Shown piece after piece: positions 1-9,000 of a stretch of 64,000 nucleotides of DNA (positions within the stretch are counted from its first letter, which is position 1; the number at the start of each line of letters is the position of its first letter). Under the pieces are notes generated by a model. The model was not told where the DNA came from. It saw only the letters and a list, made by a program, of their open reading frames with translations, and made no database searches. Location of the stretch: contig NZ_MLJJ01000006.1 in NCBI RefSeq assembly GCF_002095575.1, positions 89,634 through 153,633 of the forward strand, written 5' to 3'. The stretch is from Pantoea septica (GTDB lineage: Bacteria > Pseudomonadota > Gammaproteobacteria > Enterobacterales > Enterobacteriaceae). The position numbers and the translations under genes are program-made.

Positions 1-1046
1 GTCGGGAAGATAAACAGCGACTGCCCCAGACCGCGATTGGTCACCGACCACACCGCCACCGAGCAGAGCGAACAGAGACCCACTATCGCCACCGGATAGA
101 GGCAGGCCCACAGAAACGAGAACCAGGCGTGCTCGAACAGGTGATGCCGCTGAGCGAACAGAATCGCCGACATGCCGAAGAACTCGATAAAGATACGGTG
201 GATCACGTAAATCTGCAGCGTGTTGCGCCCTATCCAGTTCATGTAGCTCATGCTGAAATGCTGATTGAGCCAGCGGCAGGCCGCCACGCTTCCCAGCACC
301 GCGATAATGCACATAAACAGGCTCTTATCGAGGCCGAAAATAACGTGGATGCCCGCCAGCGCCGCCAGTATCGCCCAGGGCACCATATTTTCACGGCGCC
401 ATTCGCTCAGCCGCAGCATCATCGGGCTCCAGAATACGCCCAGCAGGAAGAACAGGAAATATTGCGCCACGCTCTGCGGGCCCCAGAAGGGAATAATCTT
501 CTCTACCGCAAGGTAATTCAGCAGCACGGCGACCGCCAGCAGGGCCACTTTATGCTGGCGAAATATTTTGGCGCAAAGGAAATATAAGCCAAGCCCGTAG
601 AGATACCAGGAGGTGCTCATCGCCAGAAAAGTCAGCTTTAAAAATTCAAGCAGCGACCCGGCATAGGCGGCGTTAAGATTTTGAGAAATACGCTGGCCGG
701 TGATTTCAGTCGAGATGCCGACAATCGACCACCACTGAATAAAGCCCCACAGAATGTAGAGATAAAAGAGATTAGTAATACGGCTGGTGAAAACCTGTTT
801 CCAGGGGCGATTAAGAATGCCGTTAGTGGCCAGCAGGCCGGAGACAAAGAAAAAGGCGGGCATACGCAACGGCGACAGCACGGTATTAAACTGCACCCAC
901 ATTTCCGCCGGGATCCAGCCTGCGGAGAGATATTTCAGCGTGCCTTCAAAGCCCGGCAGCACGGTGTGATACAGCACGACCAGCAATATGCAGGCCCCCT
1001 TAAGGGTATTGACCCACGATATTTCATCTGACTTAGCGTTGTTCAT
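1..1046 (-). CDS. Acyltransferase-3 family membrane protein, YcfT-like (3' part outside window)
   Basis: The frame is open from the ATG at 1046 to the window edge, giving 348 residues without the C-terminus. It starts MNNAKSDEISWVNTLKGACI and has the acyltransferase-3 N-terminus (LLVVLYHTVLPG), then a PLRMPAFFFVSGLL segment and many hydrophobic helices. The order of segments (AYAGSLLEFLKLTF, STSWYLYGLGLYFLCAK) resembles E. coli YcfT as I remember it. Members of this family transfer acyl groups to sugars or lipids in the inner membrane; the substrate here is unknown. It points away from the tcy genes and has its own long upstream region. Confidence 0.75.
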   Translation of the reverse strand, partial: MNNAKSDEISWVNTLKGACILLVVLYHTVLPGFEGTLKYLSAGWIPAEMWVQFNTVLSPLRMPAFFFVSGLLATNGILNRPWKQVFTSRITNLFYLYILWGFIQWWSIVGISTEITGQRISQNLNAAYAGSLLEFLKLTFLAMSTSWYLYGLGLYFLCAKIFRQHKVALLAVAVLLNYLAVEKIIPFWGPQSVAQYFLFFLLGVFWSPMMLRLSEWRRENMVPWAILAALAGIHVIFGLDKSLFMCIIAVLGSVAACRWLNQHFSMSYMNWIGRNTLQIYVIHRIFIEFFGMSAILFAQRHHLFEHAWFSFLWACLYPVAIVGLCSLCSVAVWSVTNRGLGQSLFIFP

Positions 1047-1461
1047 GATTTGACTCCTGCTGTGTAGGTCAGAAACTAAAGAGGAAAAGAGAAAAAACGA
1101 CATGATACTTTTAGGATTATCTGGCGATTATTCGCCATTCCCCTGCCGCTGACTCTAGCGAAAGTCTTAAAAGTATTAAGCTGGCCCTGAATTAACAAGG
1201 CTTTACGCGTTTCGTTTTTTCTTTACATTCCTCTCGGGCAGGGCTTTTTTGTTAGCTGTTAACGACTAAGCGGAAAAAGCGTGTCAGGCCGGCAACCGTT
1301 ATTTGCTCAGGTAAATAGGAGTAAACCTGAAGCGGTAAAACCAGAGAATGTTTGATGCGCGTGAAAATATTAAAATATTTTGCCCCAAATTGTTTAAGCA
1401 TAAATAATTAGCTGTGGTAGGGCGAATAAGATAATAGATTGCTTGTGCGGCTCGCGCGCAG
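1047..1461. other. Intergenic region, no gene seen
   Basis: About 415 bases between the start of the acyltransferase and the tcyN terminator. It is AT-rich (for example around 1340-1440) and presumably holds the acyltransferase promoter. I see no convincing coding frame, tRNA or paired repeat. Confidence 0.5.
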
Positions 1462-1498
1462 CAGAAAAAGGGAATACGCCTCCGAAGAGGCGTATTTA
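1462..1498 (-). terminator. Rho-independent terminator of tcyJLN
   Basis: A perfect 10-bp stem (AATACGCCTC, 1473-1482, with GAGGCGTATT, 1487-1496) closes on a four-base loop. A T-rich run follows when read on the minus strand. It lies just after the tcyN stop codon at 1499-1501. Confidence 0.85.
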
Positions 1499-2251
1499 TT
1501 ACTGGTTGAGGAATTTATCGAGGAACTGCCGGGTACGCGCCTGCTGGGGATTGCTGAACAGCGCTTTCGCCGCGCCCTGCTCCACGATGCGCCCCTGATC
1601 CATAAAAATCGCCCGATCCGCTACGTCGCGGGCAAAGCTCATCTCATGGGTAACGATGACCATGGTGCGCTTCTCCTGAGCCAGCGCGCGAATGGTGTTG
1701 AGCACCTCGCCCACCAGCTCGGGATCGAGCGCCGACGTCGGCTCGTCAAACAGGATGACCTGCGGACGCATCGCCAGCGCACGCGCGATAGCAACGCGCT
1801 GCTGCTGGCCGCCGGAGAGCCGACGCGGGAAACTGCTCTCTCTGCCCTGCAGCCCCACTTTCTCCAGCAGCGCACGCGCACGCGCTTCGGCTTCCCCTTT
1901 CGGTTCGCCTTTGACGATCACCGGCCCTTCAATAATGTTTTCCAGCACCGAGCGGTGGGGAAACAGATTGAAGTTCTGGAACACAAAGCCGACCTGCTGG
2001 CGCAGCTGGCGCACCTGCTCTTTCTGCCTGGTCTGCGCCAGCCTGGCGTCGATAGCGATCTCGCCTACCTTGATGGTGCCGCTGTCCGGCGTTTCCAGCA
2101 GGTTGATGCAGCGCAGCAGCGTGGTTTTACCCGAGCCGCTGGGGCCGATAATCGCCACCACTTCGCCGGAAGCCACCTCAAGGTCGATGCCGTGCAGCAC
2201 CGTCTGGCCATTGAAGGTTTTCACCAGCTTGCTGATTTCGATGGCGCTCAT
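1499..2251 (-). CDS. tcyN: L-cystine ABC transporter, ATP-binding protein
   Basis: A 250-residue ABC ATPase (E. coli YecC) that powers cystine import together with the permease TcyL and binding protein TcyJ. Walker A GPSGSGKT is at residues 36-43, the signature LSGGQQQR at 145-152 and Walker B VILFDEP at 165-171. The profile is that of polar-amino-acid uptake ATPases. Its ATG overlaps the tcyL stop by 4 bp, so it is the last gene of a coupled operon, followed by a clear terminator. Confidence 0.95.
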   Translation of the reverse strand: MSAIEISKLVKTFNGQTVLHGIDLEVASGEVVAIIGPSGSGKTTLLRCINLLETPDSGTIKVGEIAIDARLAQTRQKEQVRQLRQQVGFVFQNFNLFPHRSVLENIIEGPVIVKGEPKGEAEARARALLEKVGLQGRESSFPRRLSGGQQQRVAIARALAMRPQVILFDEPTSALDPELVGEVLNTIRALAQEKRTMVIVTHEMSFARDVADRAIFMDQGRIVEQGAAKALFSNPQQARTRQFLDKFLNQ

Positions 2252-2916
2252 TTCGCCTCCTCATCCTGACGATTAACCCGTTTTTCCAGCCGGTTTTGCA
2301 GCGCCGACAGCAGGGTCGCCATGACCCAGTAGATCAGCGACGCCGCCAGGTACATGGTGAAGACCTCCAGCGTGCGAGAGGTAATCAGCTGCGCCTGACG
2401 GAACAGCTCCGGCACCTGAATGGTTGCCGCCAGCGAGGTATCTTTCACCAGGCTGATAAAGCTGTTGCCGAGCGGCGGCAGCGCCGTGCGCGCCGCCTGA
2501 GGCAAAATGACGCGGCGCAGCGTCTGCCAGCGGGTCATGCCGATACTCGCCGCCGCTTCCCACTGCCCGCGCTCAATAGCCGCAATCGCGCCGCGCAGCG
2601 ACTCCGACGCGTAGGCGGCGGTATTCAGCGACAGTCCAATCATGGCGGAGGGAATGGGATCGAGCTCGATACCGAACTGCGGCAGGCCGTAGTAAATCAT
2701 AAACAGCTGCGCAATCAGCGGCGTGCCGCGAAACACCGACACGTAAAAGCGGGAAAGCAGGCTAACGGGCCAGAAACGCGACAGCCGCATCAGCGCCAGC
2801 ACAAAGCCCAGCACCAGCCCGAAAAACATGCCGCCGATACTGAGCTGTAGCGTAAAGAGCGCGCCTTTTAATAAAAAAGGTGCTGAATCCAGCACCAGTT
2901 GAAGACTTTCCTGCAT
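2248..2916 (-). CDS. tcyL: L-cystine ABC transporter, permease
   Basis: A 222-residue HisM/GlnP-type permease (E. coli YecS). It has several membrane segments and the EAA loop (EAAASIGMTRWQTLRRVILP) that contacts the ATPase. Its start codon shares one base with the tcyJ stop and its end overlaps tcyN, the usual tight packing of a transporter operon. Confidence 0.95.
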   Translation of the reverse strand: MQESLQLVLDSAPFLLKGALFTLQLSIGGMFFGLVLGFVLALMRLSRFWPVSLLSRFYVSVFRGTPLIAQLFMIYYGLPQFGIELDPIPSAMIGLSLNTAAYASESLRGAIAAIERGQWEAAASIGMTRWQTLRRVILPQAARTALPPLGNSFISLVKDTSLAATIQVPELFRQAQLITSRTLEVFTMYLAASLIYWVMATLLSALQNRLEKRVNRQDEEAK

Positions 2917-3716
2917 TACTTAGTCACATCCGCGCCGAACCATTTTTCGGAGAGTTTGGCCAGCGAACCATCTTTCTGCATGGCGGCGATCGCCTGATTG
3001 ACGGCGTTAAGCAGATCGTCGTTGCCTTTGCGCAGCGCGACGCCTGACTCAAGACGTGAGAACGGCGCGCCTGCCACAGCCATGGTATTGCCGGTTTTCT
3101 TCACCAGATCCAGCGCGGCCAGACGATCCACCAGAATCGCATCAAGACGGCCAGAGCGCAGGTCCTGATATTTGGTCGGGTCGTCGTCATAGGTACGGAT
3201 ATCGACACCTTTAACATTGTCGCGCAGCCACTGCTCGTAGTTCGAGCCCAGGCCGACGCCGACTTTTTTGCCTGCCAGATCTTCCGGCTTGCTGATGGTG
3301 CCCGCTTTCGCTTTCATCGTCAGCGCCTGCACGCCAGAGATGGTGTACGGCGTAGAGAAGTCATACTTCTTCTTGCGCTCGTCGGAGATGGTCACCTGAT
3401 TGATCACCACGTCGATGCGTTTTGAGTCCAGCGACGCCAGCATGCCGTCCCATTTGGTCGGCTGCAGTTTGGCCTTCACGCCCAGGTGCTGCGCCAGCTG
3501 CTGCGCGAACTCCACTTCGAATCCTGTCAGCTTGCCGCTCTCATCCTGAAAGCTGAACGGCGGATAGGTGCCTTCCAGGCCGACGCGCAGCTCGCCCTTG
3601 TCTTTGACCTGCGCCAGCAGGTTTTCCGCCGCGTGCGTTTTCAGGTTAACGCCGGCAATCAGCGCCGCCGCCATCACGCCCATCGCCAGATGGCGACCAA
3701 CACGAGAAAAAATCAT
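2916..3716 (-). CDS. tcyJ: L-cystine-binding periplasmic protein
   Basis: A 266-residue solute-binding protein (E. coli FliY/TcyJ). The N-terminal signal peptide ends near HAAENLL. The family-3 binding fold follows (VGLEGTYPPFSFQ near the mature N-terminus) and the protein ends EKWFGADVTK. It delivers cystine to TcyLN. In E. coli, as I remember it, dcyD lies between this gene and the permease; here dcyD is upstream and tcyJ directly abuts tcyL. Confidence 0.95.
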   Translation of the reverse strand: MIFSRVGRHLAMGVMAAALIAGVNLKTHAAENLLAQVKDKGELRVGLEGTYPPFSFQDESGKLTGFEVEFAQQLAQHLGVKAKLQPTKWDGMLASLDSKRIDVVINQVTISDERKKKYDFSTPYTISGVQALTMKAKAGTISKPEDLAGKKVGVGLGSNYEQWLRDNVKGVDIRTYDDDPTKYQDLRSGRLDAILVDRLAALDLVKKTGNTMAVAGAPFSRLESGVALRKGNDDLLNAVNQAIAAMQKDGSLAKLSEKWFGADVTK

Positions 3717-3825
3717 ATCTACCCCATTTATTAGTATGTGATGTGTGTGTTGTCAGGCCGCGCCTGCGCGCCGCCCAGTACTGCTCTAATAACCCGCGAA
3801 GTATAAACGTTTTTTTGCCAGCTGC

Positions 3826-4812
3826 TCAGACCGAAGGATGATAAGCAAATAACGCTGGCGCACCGCCGGTGTGGACGAACAGCAGCGGCCCTTCGCGGCG
3901 GAAACGGTTCTGGCTGATGCCGTCGAGCAGGCCCGCCATCGCTTTGCCGGTGTAAACCGGATCGAGCAGGATGCCTTCCAGCCGCGCCAGCAGCTTCACC
4001 GCCTCCATTCCCTCCTGGTTCGGCTCGCCGTAGCGCGGGCCGAAGTAATCGTCCCACAGGGTCACGGGGGCCGTGCTGGTCAACTCCAGTTTAGCGATCA
4101 GCTGCTGCCGCAGGCTATCCACCACCGGCAGCTGCTGCTCCGCATGGCGCGAGACGGTGACGCCGATCACCTCTGTTTCCGGCAGCAGCTGCTCAAGGCC
4201 GACCGCCAGTCCGGCATGGGTGCCGGCGCTGCCGGATGCGACCACGACCGCGGCGTAGTCAACCACGCCTTCGCTCTGGTGCGCAATCTCCTGCGCGCAG
4301 TCGATATAGCCGAGCGCGCCGAGCCAGTTCGAACCGCCGATCGGCACCACATAGGGACGAAAGCCCTGCGCCTCCAGGCGTTCCGCCTGCACCGCAAGCT
4401 GCGCCGCCGGATTGTCCAGCGCGTCCACCAGCTCGATTTCGCAGTCGAACAGATCCAGCAGCAGCCGGTTGCCGTTGCTGAGGTAATTTTCCGCCTGGGT
4501 GTGAATCGGGTTTTCCAGCAGCGCAATGCACTTTATGCCGAGCTTCGCGGCAACGGCGGCGGTCTGACGCACGTGGTTGGACTGGATGGCGCCCGCCGTC
4601 AGCAGGACATCGGCGCCTTCGCGCAGCGCATCCGCCGCCAGGAACTCCAGCTTGCGCAGTTTGTTGCCGCCCAGGGCGATGGGCGTGACATCGTCACGTT
4701 TGATAAAGATATCGCGGCCAACGTAGTCGGAGAGGCGCGGCAGATGCTCAAGCGGCGTGGGCGCGCCGAGCAGTTCCAGACGGGGATACTGATGAATGAG
4801 ATATAAAGACAA
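3826..4812 (-). CDS. dcyD: D-cysteine desulfhydrase
   Basis: A PLP enzyme that converts D-cysteine to pyruvate, sulfide and ammonia. The PLP lysine is in the block [14 protein letters not shown], followed by [14 protein letters not shown] place the start at TTG 4812, preceded by GGAGG at five bases' distance, which gives 328 residues, the length of the E. coli enzyme. The frame opens further upstream to 4965, but that extension has no family similarity. It lies 109 bp upstream of tcyJ, linking cystine uptake to D-cysteine breakdown. Confidence 0.92.
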   Translation of the reverse strand: MSLYLIHQYPRLELLGAPTPLEHLPRLSDYVGRDIFIKRDDVTPIALGGNKLRKLEFLAADALREGADVLLTAGAIQSNHVRQTAAVAAKLGIKCIALLENPIHTQAENYLSNGNRLLLDLFDCEIELVDALDNPAAQLAVQAERLEAQGFRPYVVPIGGSNWLGALGYIDCAQEIAHQSEGVVDYAAVVVASGSAGTHAGLAVGLEQLLPETEVIGVTVSRHAEQQLPVVDSLRQQLIAKLELTSTAPVTLWDDYFGPRYGEPNQEGMEAVKLLARLEGILLDPVYTGKAMAGLLDGISQNRFRREGPLLFVHTGGAPALFAYHPSV

Positions 4813-4966
4813 TGCGGCCTCCAGGGCAGTCACGGTAATCTTTACAGTGTTGCAGAAGTTGCGCCAAGGATCATCCAGCATCGCGCGTAAAAAAGGCGGT
4901 CGAGCAGCCTGATGTAAAATCGCCCGCTCACAGGCGCAGACCCTGCAGCTCTTAGCGCCCTGCATA

Positions 4967-5004
4967 GCAATCCGCCGCCTGACGAGCGCGCGGCGGCGGA
5001 TTGC
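4967..5004. repeat. 13-bp inverted repeat in the dcyD-fliZ gap
   Basis: GCAATCCGCCGCC (4967-4979) is the exact reverse complement of 4992-5004, with a 12-base loop. No T run follows on either strand, so it is not a classical terminator; it could stabilise the 3' end of the fliAZ transcript. A second small hairpin with arms TTCCGC/GCGGAA lies near 5034-5052. Confidence 0.6.
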
Positions 5005-5077
5005 TTAACGCGCTGCTGGCGTTATCTGGCTCGCTTCCGCCTCAGCGGAAAGATTCAGAGTGCCAGCGCTTCGGCAG

Positions 5078-5581
5078 CTAGCTGCGCTGCCACCCCAAAA
5101 ACTGGTCATATTTGCGCAGCGCGATGCGGTAGTTATTATTTCCCGCATCGGGCAGATCGTTCTCCAGGCACGCGTGCCAGCTGTTGCCGCTTAAACGGTC
5201 AGCCGGAAAATTTTTGGCCTTAAGCATATCGTCCAGACGACGCAGCCTTACCACATATTCGCGGATAGTGCTGTGGCTCATTTCCGTCTGCTCAAACAGG
5301 TACTGTTTGAATGCCATAATGTCGAAGTAATTAGGATGCGTATTGCAAAAAATATCACTACAAAAACGGCACAGCGCGGTCAGTTCTGGCTGTAATTTCA
5401 GCCACAGCTGCTCATCAATCATTTGGTCCATGCGCGCGATGGCCTCTTTATTGATGATCTGCCCGCGAAAGACCAACGCCATGCGGTCCAGTACTTTGCC
5501 ACAGTGTGAACAGTGGCTCTGGCTGTGTTTGTAGTCTTTAAGATAACGGCTTAAAGGTCTGGCCTTGGATTTGGCTCCCAT
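5078..5581 (-). CDS. fliZ: Flagellar/stationary-phase regulator FliZ
   Basis: FliZ favours flagellar class 2 expression and, in E. coli, antagonises sigma-S promoters. The start at 5581 (MGAKSKARPLSRYLKDYKHS) is preceded by GGGGA and gives 167 residues, near the E. coli 183. The longer frame, to 5725, would overlap the end of fliA and lacks similarity there. Visible features are two Cys pairs (CSHCGKVL, CRFCSD) and the SAM-like integrase core (EMSHSTIREYVVRLRRL, NNYRIALRKYDQFL). It sits 49 bp after fliA. Confidence 0.9.
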   Translation of the reverse strand: MGAKSKARPLSRYLKDYKHSQSHCSHCGKVLDRMALVFRGQIINKEAIARMDQMIDEQLWLKLQPELTALCRFCSDIFCNTHPNYFDIMAFKQYLFEQTEMSHSTIREYVVRLRRLDDMLKAKNFPADRLSGNSWHACLENDLPDAGNNNYRIALRKYDQFLGWQRS

Positions 5582-5630
5582 TGCTGAGTCCCCGGTTTTA
5601 TTATTTTTAGATCGCCAGGAACTGAGGCCG

Positions 5631-6353
5631 TCAGCGCGCTCCCGTAAGTCGGGCACGCAGGCGTTTGATCGCCTGACTGTGCAGTTGGCTGACGCGTGAT
5701 TCTCCCACGTCGAGTACCGCTCCAATCTCTTTCAGGTTCAGTTCTTCCTGGTAGTACAGTGTCAGCACCATTTTTTCGCGATCGGGTAAGGCTTCGATCG
5801 CTTCAATGACGCGTTCACGCAGATTCCCTTCAAGCAGCTGATGCAACGGGTTGGCTTCTTCATGCCCTTCCGTGACCAGCTCCGCGCTGTCGCCGTGTTC
5901 TTCCCGATACTCGTCGTAGGAGAAAAGCTGGCTATTGTTGGTATCCAGCAGGATCTGCCGGTACTCTTCCATCGAAACATTCAGCCGATCGGCTACCTCC
6001 TGCTCGGTGGCGGCACGCCCCATCGTCTGCTCGACCTGGTGCATCGCGCCCGCCACTTCGCGCGCGTTGCGCCGCACGCTGCGTGGCGCCCAGTCCCGGC
6101 TGCGAAGCTCATCCAGCATTGCGCCCCGGATGCGCTGCACGGCGTAGGTGGTGAATGCCGTTCCCTGCAGCGCGTCGTAACGCTCTACAGCGTTCAGCAA
6201 GCCAATGCCACCGGCCTGCAGCAGATCGTCAAGCTCAACGCTGGCTGGCAGGCGAACCTGCAGACGCAACGCTTCATGGCGCACCAGCGGCACGTAGCGC
6301 TGCCAGAGCGAATGTTTATCCATCACGCCTTCGGCGGTATAGAAATCGTTCAC
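5631..6353 (-). CDS. fliA: Flagellar sigma factor sigma-28
   Basis: A 240-residue sigma-28 that directs RNA polymerase to class 3 flagellar and chemotaxis promoters. Region 2 (ELDDLLQAGGIGLLNAVERYD) and region 4 (LNLKEIGAVLDVGESRVSQL) are nearly identical to the E. coli protein. It is the first gene of fliAZ. Promoters of the matching class are visible at fliC, fliD and a chemoreceptor gene in this window. Confidence 0.97.
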   Translation of the reverse strand: MNDFYTAEGVMDKHSLWQRYVPLVRHEALRLQVRLPASVELDDLLQAGGIGLLNAVERYDALQGTAFTTYAVQRIRGAMLDELRSRDWAPRSVRRNAREVAGAMHQVEQTMGRAATEQEVADRLNVSMEEYRQILLDTNNSQLFSYDEYREEHGDSAELVTEGHEEANPLHQLLEGNLRERVIEAIEALPDREKMVLTLYYQEELNLKEIGAVLDVGESRVSQLHSQAIKRLRARLTGAR

Positions 6354-6496
6354 GTTGACTACCCTGCGTTAATGAAGTTATCGGCAGGATTATCCAATTC
6401 TGTAGGGGGATCGATTGGCTGAATAGGCGGGCAAAAGCGAGGTTATTTCATTTTTGTTATGTCAGAGAGCGGATCGCTCCGCTCTTATTACGCCGC

Positions 6497-7465
6497 TTAA
6501 TCTGACGCGCACAGGCGCTGCCGCGTGGCGGGCGGCACCGCGTCCCATAACGCGCACACCTGACCTTCAAGGGCCTGATAACAGGGGCTTATGCTTTGCC
6601 GGTTTTCCACGTCGGGATGAAAGCGTATCTTGCCGGATTCACCATCGATGCTTATCAGTTTGTTAAGAAACAGACGCTGCAGATCGCTGCGCAAAAACAG
6701 TCCGTTATCGACGCTGTTATCCGCAAGGCCGCCTTCGCTGTTTTCCCGCGTATCGATATGACAGGCCTCTACCCAGGGCCAGACTGGGCGATCGGTCAGG
6801 CGCGTGCCGGTGATAACGCAGCCGCCGTAGCGCGCTTTTACGGCCGTCAAAAACGCCTCCTGGCTGGCGCGCTGAAACAGGCCTTCTTTGACCCGTCGTC
6901 CGACCTCCATGCCCGGCATGACCGCCGTGGGCGCCTTATGCCGCGGCGTGCTCAGCACCACGATGAACTGGACAGGACGCGAGAGCGGAAAACAGGGGCG
7001 CGCCTGGGGATCGAAGAGCTGCCACCAGGCGTCATTTTCATCCTCGCGCATCAGCGCCAGCTGATAGCCGCGGCTGGCGAGCAGGTTCTGCGCGGCGGCG
7101 GAATGGGGATCGAGCATGGCGTAGACGCGGCTTTCGCCCATCACCTGCCAGAGGTTGTCGCGCGACGCCTCGCCGCTGCGGCGAAAATAGGCAAAGGGCT
7201 GCTGCGACTTCAGGTAATGCTCGAACCGGCGCAGGTAGTTTTTGCGCTCGTTGTCGTCGGAGATAAACAGCAGATCCTCCAGCGGGCTGTTGCTCTCTTC
7301 GCCGGCGAACACCGCGCGAATACGCAAGGCGCGATAGCTGGTGGACGGGCTCAACAACCCGCGGACGGTCAGCGCCTTTTCGTCGGGATGCTGCCGCGCG
7401 TAACGCAGCGCGATCTCGTCGAAGGTGAGCTGCTCGCCAGGTAACAAGTCATAATTGAAGCGCAT
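6497..7465 (-). CDS. HNH-endonuclease domain protein of unknown role
   Basis: The start ATG at 7465 follows CTGGAG at five bases, giving 322 residues; an upstream in-frame GTG has no better site. The C-terminal third carries an HNH_2-like nuclease signature: GGCVITGTRL, then EACHI and DNGLFLRSDLQRLF (residues about 215-275). The N-terminal two thirds are unrecognised. Such proteins often resemble modified-DNA restriction enzymes, but no partner methylase adjoins it. It sits between fliB and fliA, facing the same way, where E. coli has no such gene. Confidence 0.8.
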   Translation of the reverse strand: MRFNYDLLPGEQLTFDEIALRYARQHPDEKALTVRGLLSPSTSYRALRIRAVFAGEESNSPLEDLLFISDDNERKNYLRRFEHYLKSQQPFAYFRRSGEASRDNLWQVMGESRVYAMLDPHSAAAQNLLASRGYQLALMREDENDAWWQLFDPQARPCFPLSRPVQFIVVLSTPRHKAPTAVMPGMEVGRRVKEGLFQRASQEAFLTAVKARYGGCVITGTRLTDRPVWPWVEACHIDTRENSEGGLADNSVDNGLFLRSDLQRLFLNKLISIDGESGKIRFHPDVENRQSISPCYQALEGQVCALWDAVPPATRQRLCASD

Positions 7466-7629
7466 AGACACTCCAGAAAAAAATCAAACCAGATGCGTGT
7501 GTTGTTCTGTAGGGAGTTATCGGCAGGCGCGCGGGGATCTGTAACGCAACAGGCAACGTGCAGGCGTCAGGAGAGAGGATCGGCGAAGGTCAGGCGTACC
7601 GTTTTAGCGAATCAGTACGCCTGCCTCAC

Positions 7630-8832
7630 TTAGCGCAGCAGATGAAGCAGCGAGAGATCGTCGTTAACTTTGCTTTTTTCAATTTCACGCATAAAAGCTT
7701 TATCGGAAATCTGATCGTGTTTCGTCACGGAGTGGTAGCTGTAAATAATATTAATAACGTCTTTTTCACCGATCGTGCCCACCAGCTCCAGGCTGGCTGA
7801 GAGTAGCGATCTCAGCAGGAACCATTCCGCCGTCAGCAGATAGAGATTAGCGAGCGCGCTCTGCCCGCTTTGGGAAGGAAAGCCGTCGTGATACATACGG
7901 TACTGCAAATAATTGCCCATAATATGCGGGCGCTCCGCCAGCCAGGGTTTCAGCTTATCCTGCCAGACGGCCGCCAGACGCTTCATCGATACCGTGACGT
8001 CATTGCCCTCAGCAAGATCGCTCTGGATGTAAATCAGCTTATTCACATAGTGGACAAGCGTCGCCGACCCGCGAATCGCCTTATGGCTGCCCAGGTAGGC
8101 CTGTAGACGCAGCAGCAGCGCCCACTGCAGCTGGTAGTCAGGCTTGATGCTGTCGATATTCGCTGCCATTTCTCCCTGCTCGATCAGGTTCAGCACCGAG
8201 AAAAAGTACTCTTCAAGCCGGGTGTATTTATCCGCGCTGTCGCCTGTTTTCTCGGCAAAAAGAAAAAGCATCGCAATGCCGTAAAGCCCCTGCTCAATGT
8301 TAGCGCCGCTGGCCAGCAGCAGGTTGCTGCACATCAGATTGATAAATCGCGACGCCTGATCGACATCCGGCGCGTCCAGCGCTGAAATACGCAAAGTTTT
8401 CTTTTCATTAAGCAGCATGGCCTCAGGGCTGGCCAGCAGGCCTTTTACCGCTTCCGGGCAGGAGAGCGTCAGGCTGTTCCTGATCTCATATTTAGTTTTC
8501 TTCTGCGAGCGTGGATAGCTGGAACAGGTGGGGCTCAGCGCTTTTTCACCCATTTTTTTGTGGATGCTGCACAGGCTGTTCTCATCGAGAAAACCGCAGT
8601 TACCACTGGCGGAGAACTTCATGGTGCCCCAGTTATCAAAACTCTTTTTGGTTTTGATAATATTTTCTTCCGCAAGCTGGCGCACCGTAATGTCACCGCT
8701 CTTCAAATAGCGGTTGACCGTAGGCTTATCTAAATAGATATCCCAGCCTTTACAGCAGTGGTCCAGGCACGCGCTGCCGGCGCATTTAAATTCGCTGAAA
8801 AATAGCGGTTCAACTACCGAAATCTCTTTCAT
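7630..8832 (-). CDS. fliB: Flagellin lysine N-methylase
   Basis: A 400-residue protein matching Salmonella FliB, which methylates surface lysines of flagellin. The N-terminus carries a cysteine cluster (C17, C22, C26, C27 in CAGSACLDHCCKGW), followed by GNCGFLDENSLC and SPTCSSYPR, consistent with metal or Fe-S binding. It lies directly downstream of fliC on the same strand, as in Salmonella. E. coli K-12 lacks it. The start at 8832 has a modest AGGTAAG ribosome site. Confidence 0.92.
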   Translation of the reverse strand: MKEISVVEPLFFSEFKCAGSACLDHCCKGWDIYLDKPTVNRYLKSGDITVRQLAEENIIKTKKSFDNWGTMKFSASGNCGFLDENSLCSIHKKMGEKALSPTCSSYPRSQKKTKYEIRNSLTLSCPEAVKGLLASPEAMLLNEKKTLRISALDAPDVDQASRFINLMCSNLLLASGANIEQGLYGIAMLFLFAEKTGDSADKYTRLEEYFFSVLNLIEQGEMAANIDSIKPDYQLQWALLLRLQAYLGSHKAIRGSATLVHYVNKLIYIQSDLAEGNDVTVSMKRLAAVWQDKLKPWLAERPHIMGNYLQYRMYHDGFPSQSGQSALANLYLLTAEWFLLRSLLSASLELVGTIGEKDVINIIYSYHSVTKHDQISDKAFMREIEKSKVNDDLSLLHLLR

Positions 8833-8949
8833 GATCTTACCTGCTGATGGCGTTAAAACGGCAAAAACACAATGACAGCGACCAGCCTATCAACAGTTCA
8901 GGGACCGCAATGCAGATAACATCGGGCCTTTTTTGTCTTTTTCCCAGGC

Positions 8950-8978
8950 ATAAAAAAACCCCGCCGAAGCGGGGTTTA
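8950..8978 (-). terminator. fliC terminator
   Basis: A perfect 9-bp stem (AAACCCCGC, 8956-8964, with 8969-8977) closed by a TTCG tetraloop on the minus strand is followed there by a run of seven T. It lies 23 bp after the fliC stop. Confidence 0.92.
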
Positions 8979-9000
8979 CAGGTATTTCACCAGAGGGTGA

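Noticed and set aside
1439..2276. Long plus-strand frames antisense to tcyN and tcyL (276, 194 and 184 residues)
   Set aside because: They are mirror frames of GC-rich real genes: no ribosome sites, Arg/His/Gln-rich composition and no family likeness.
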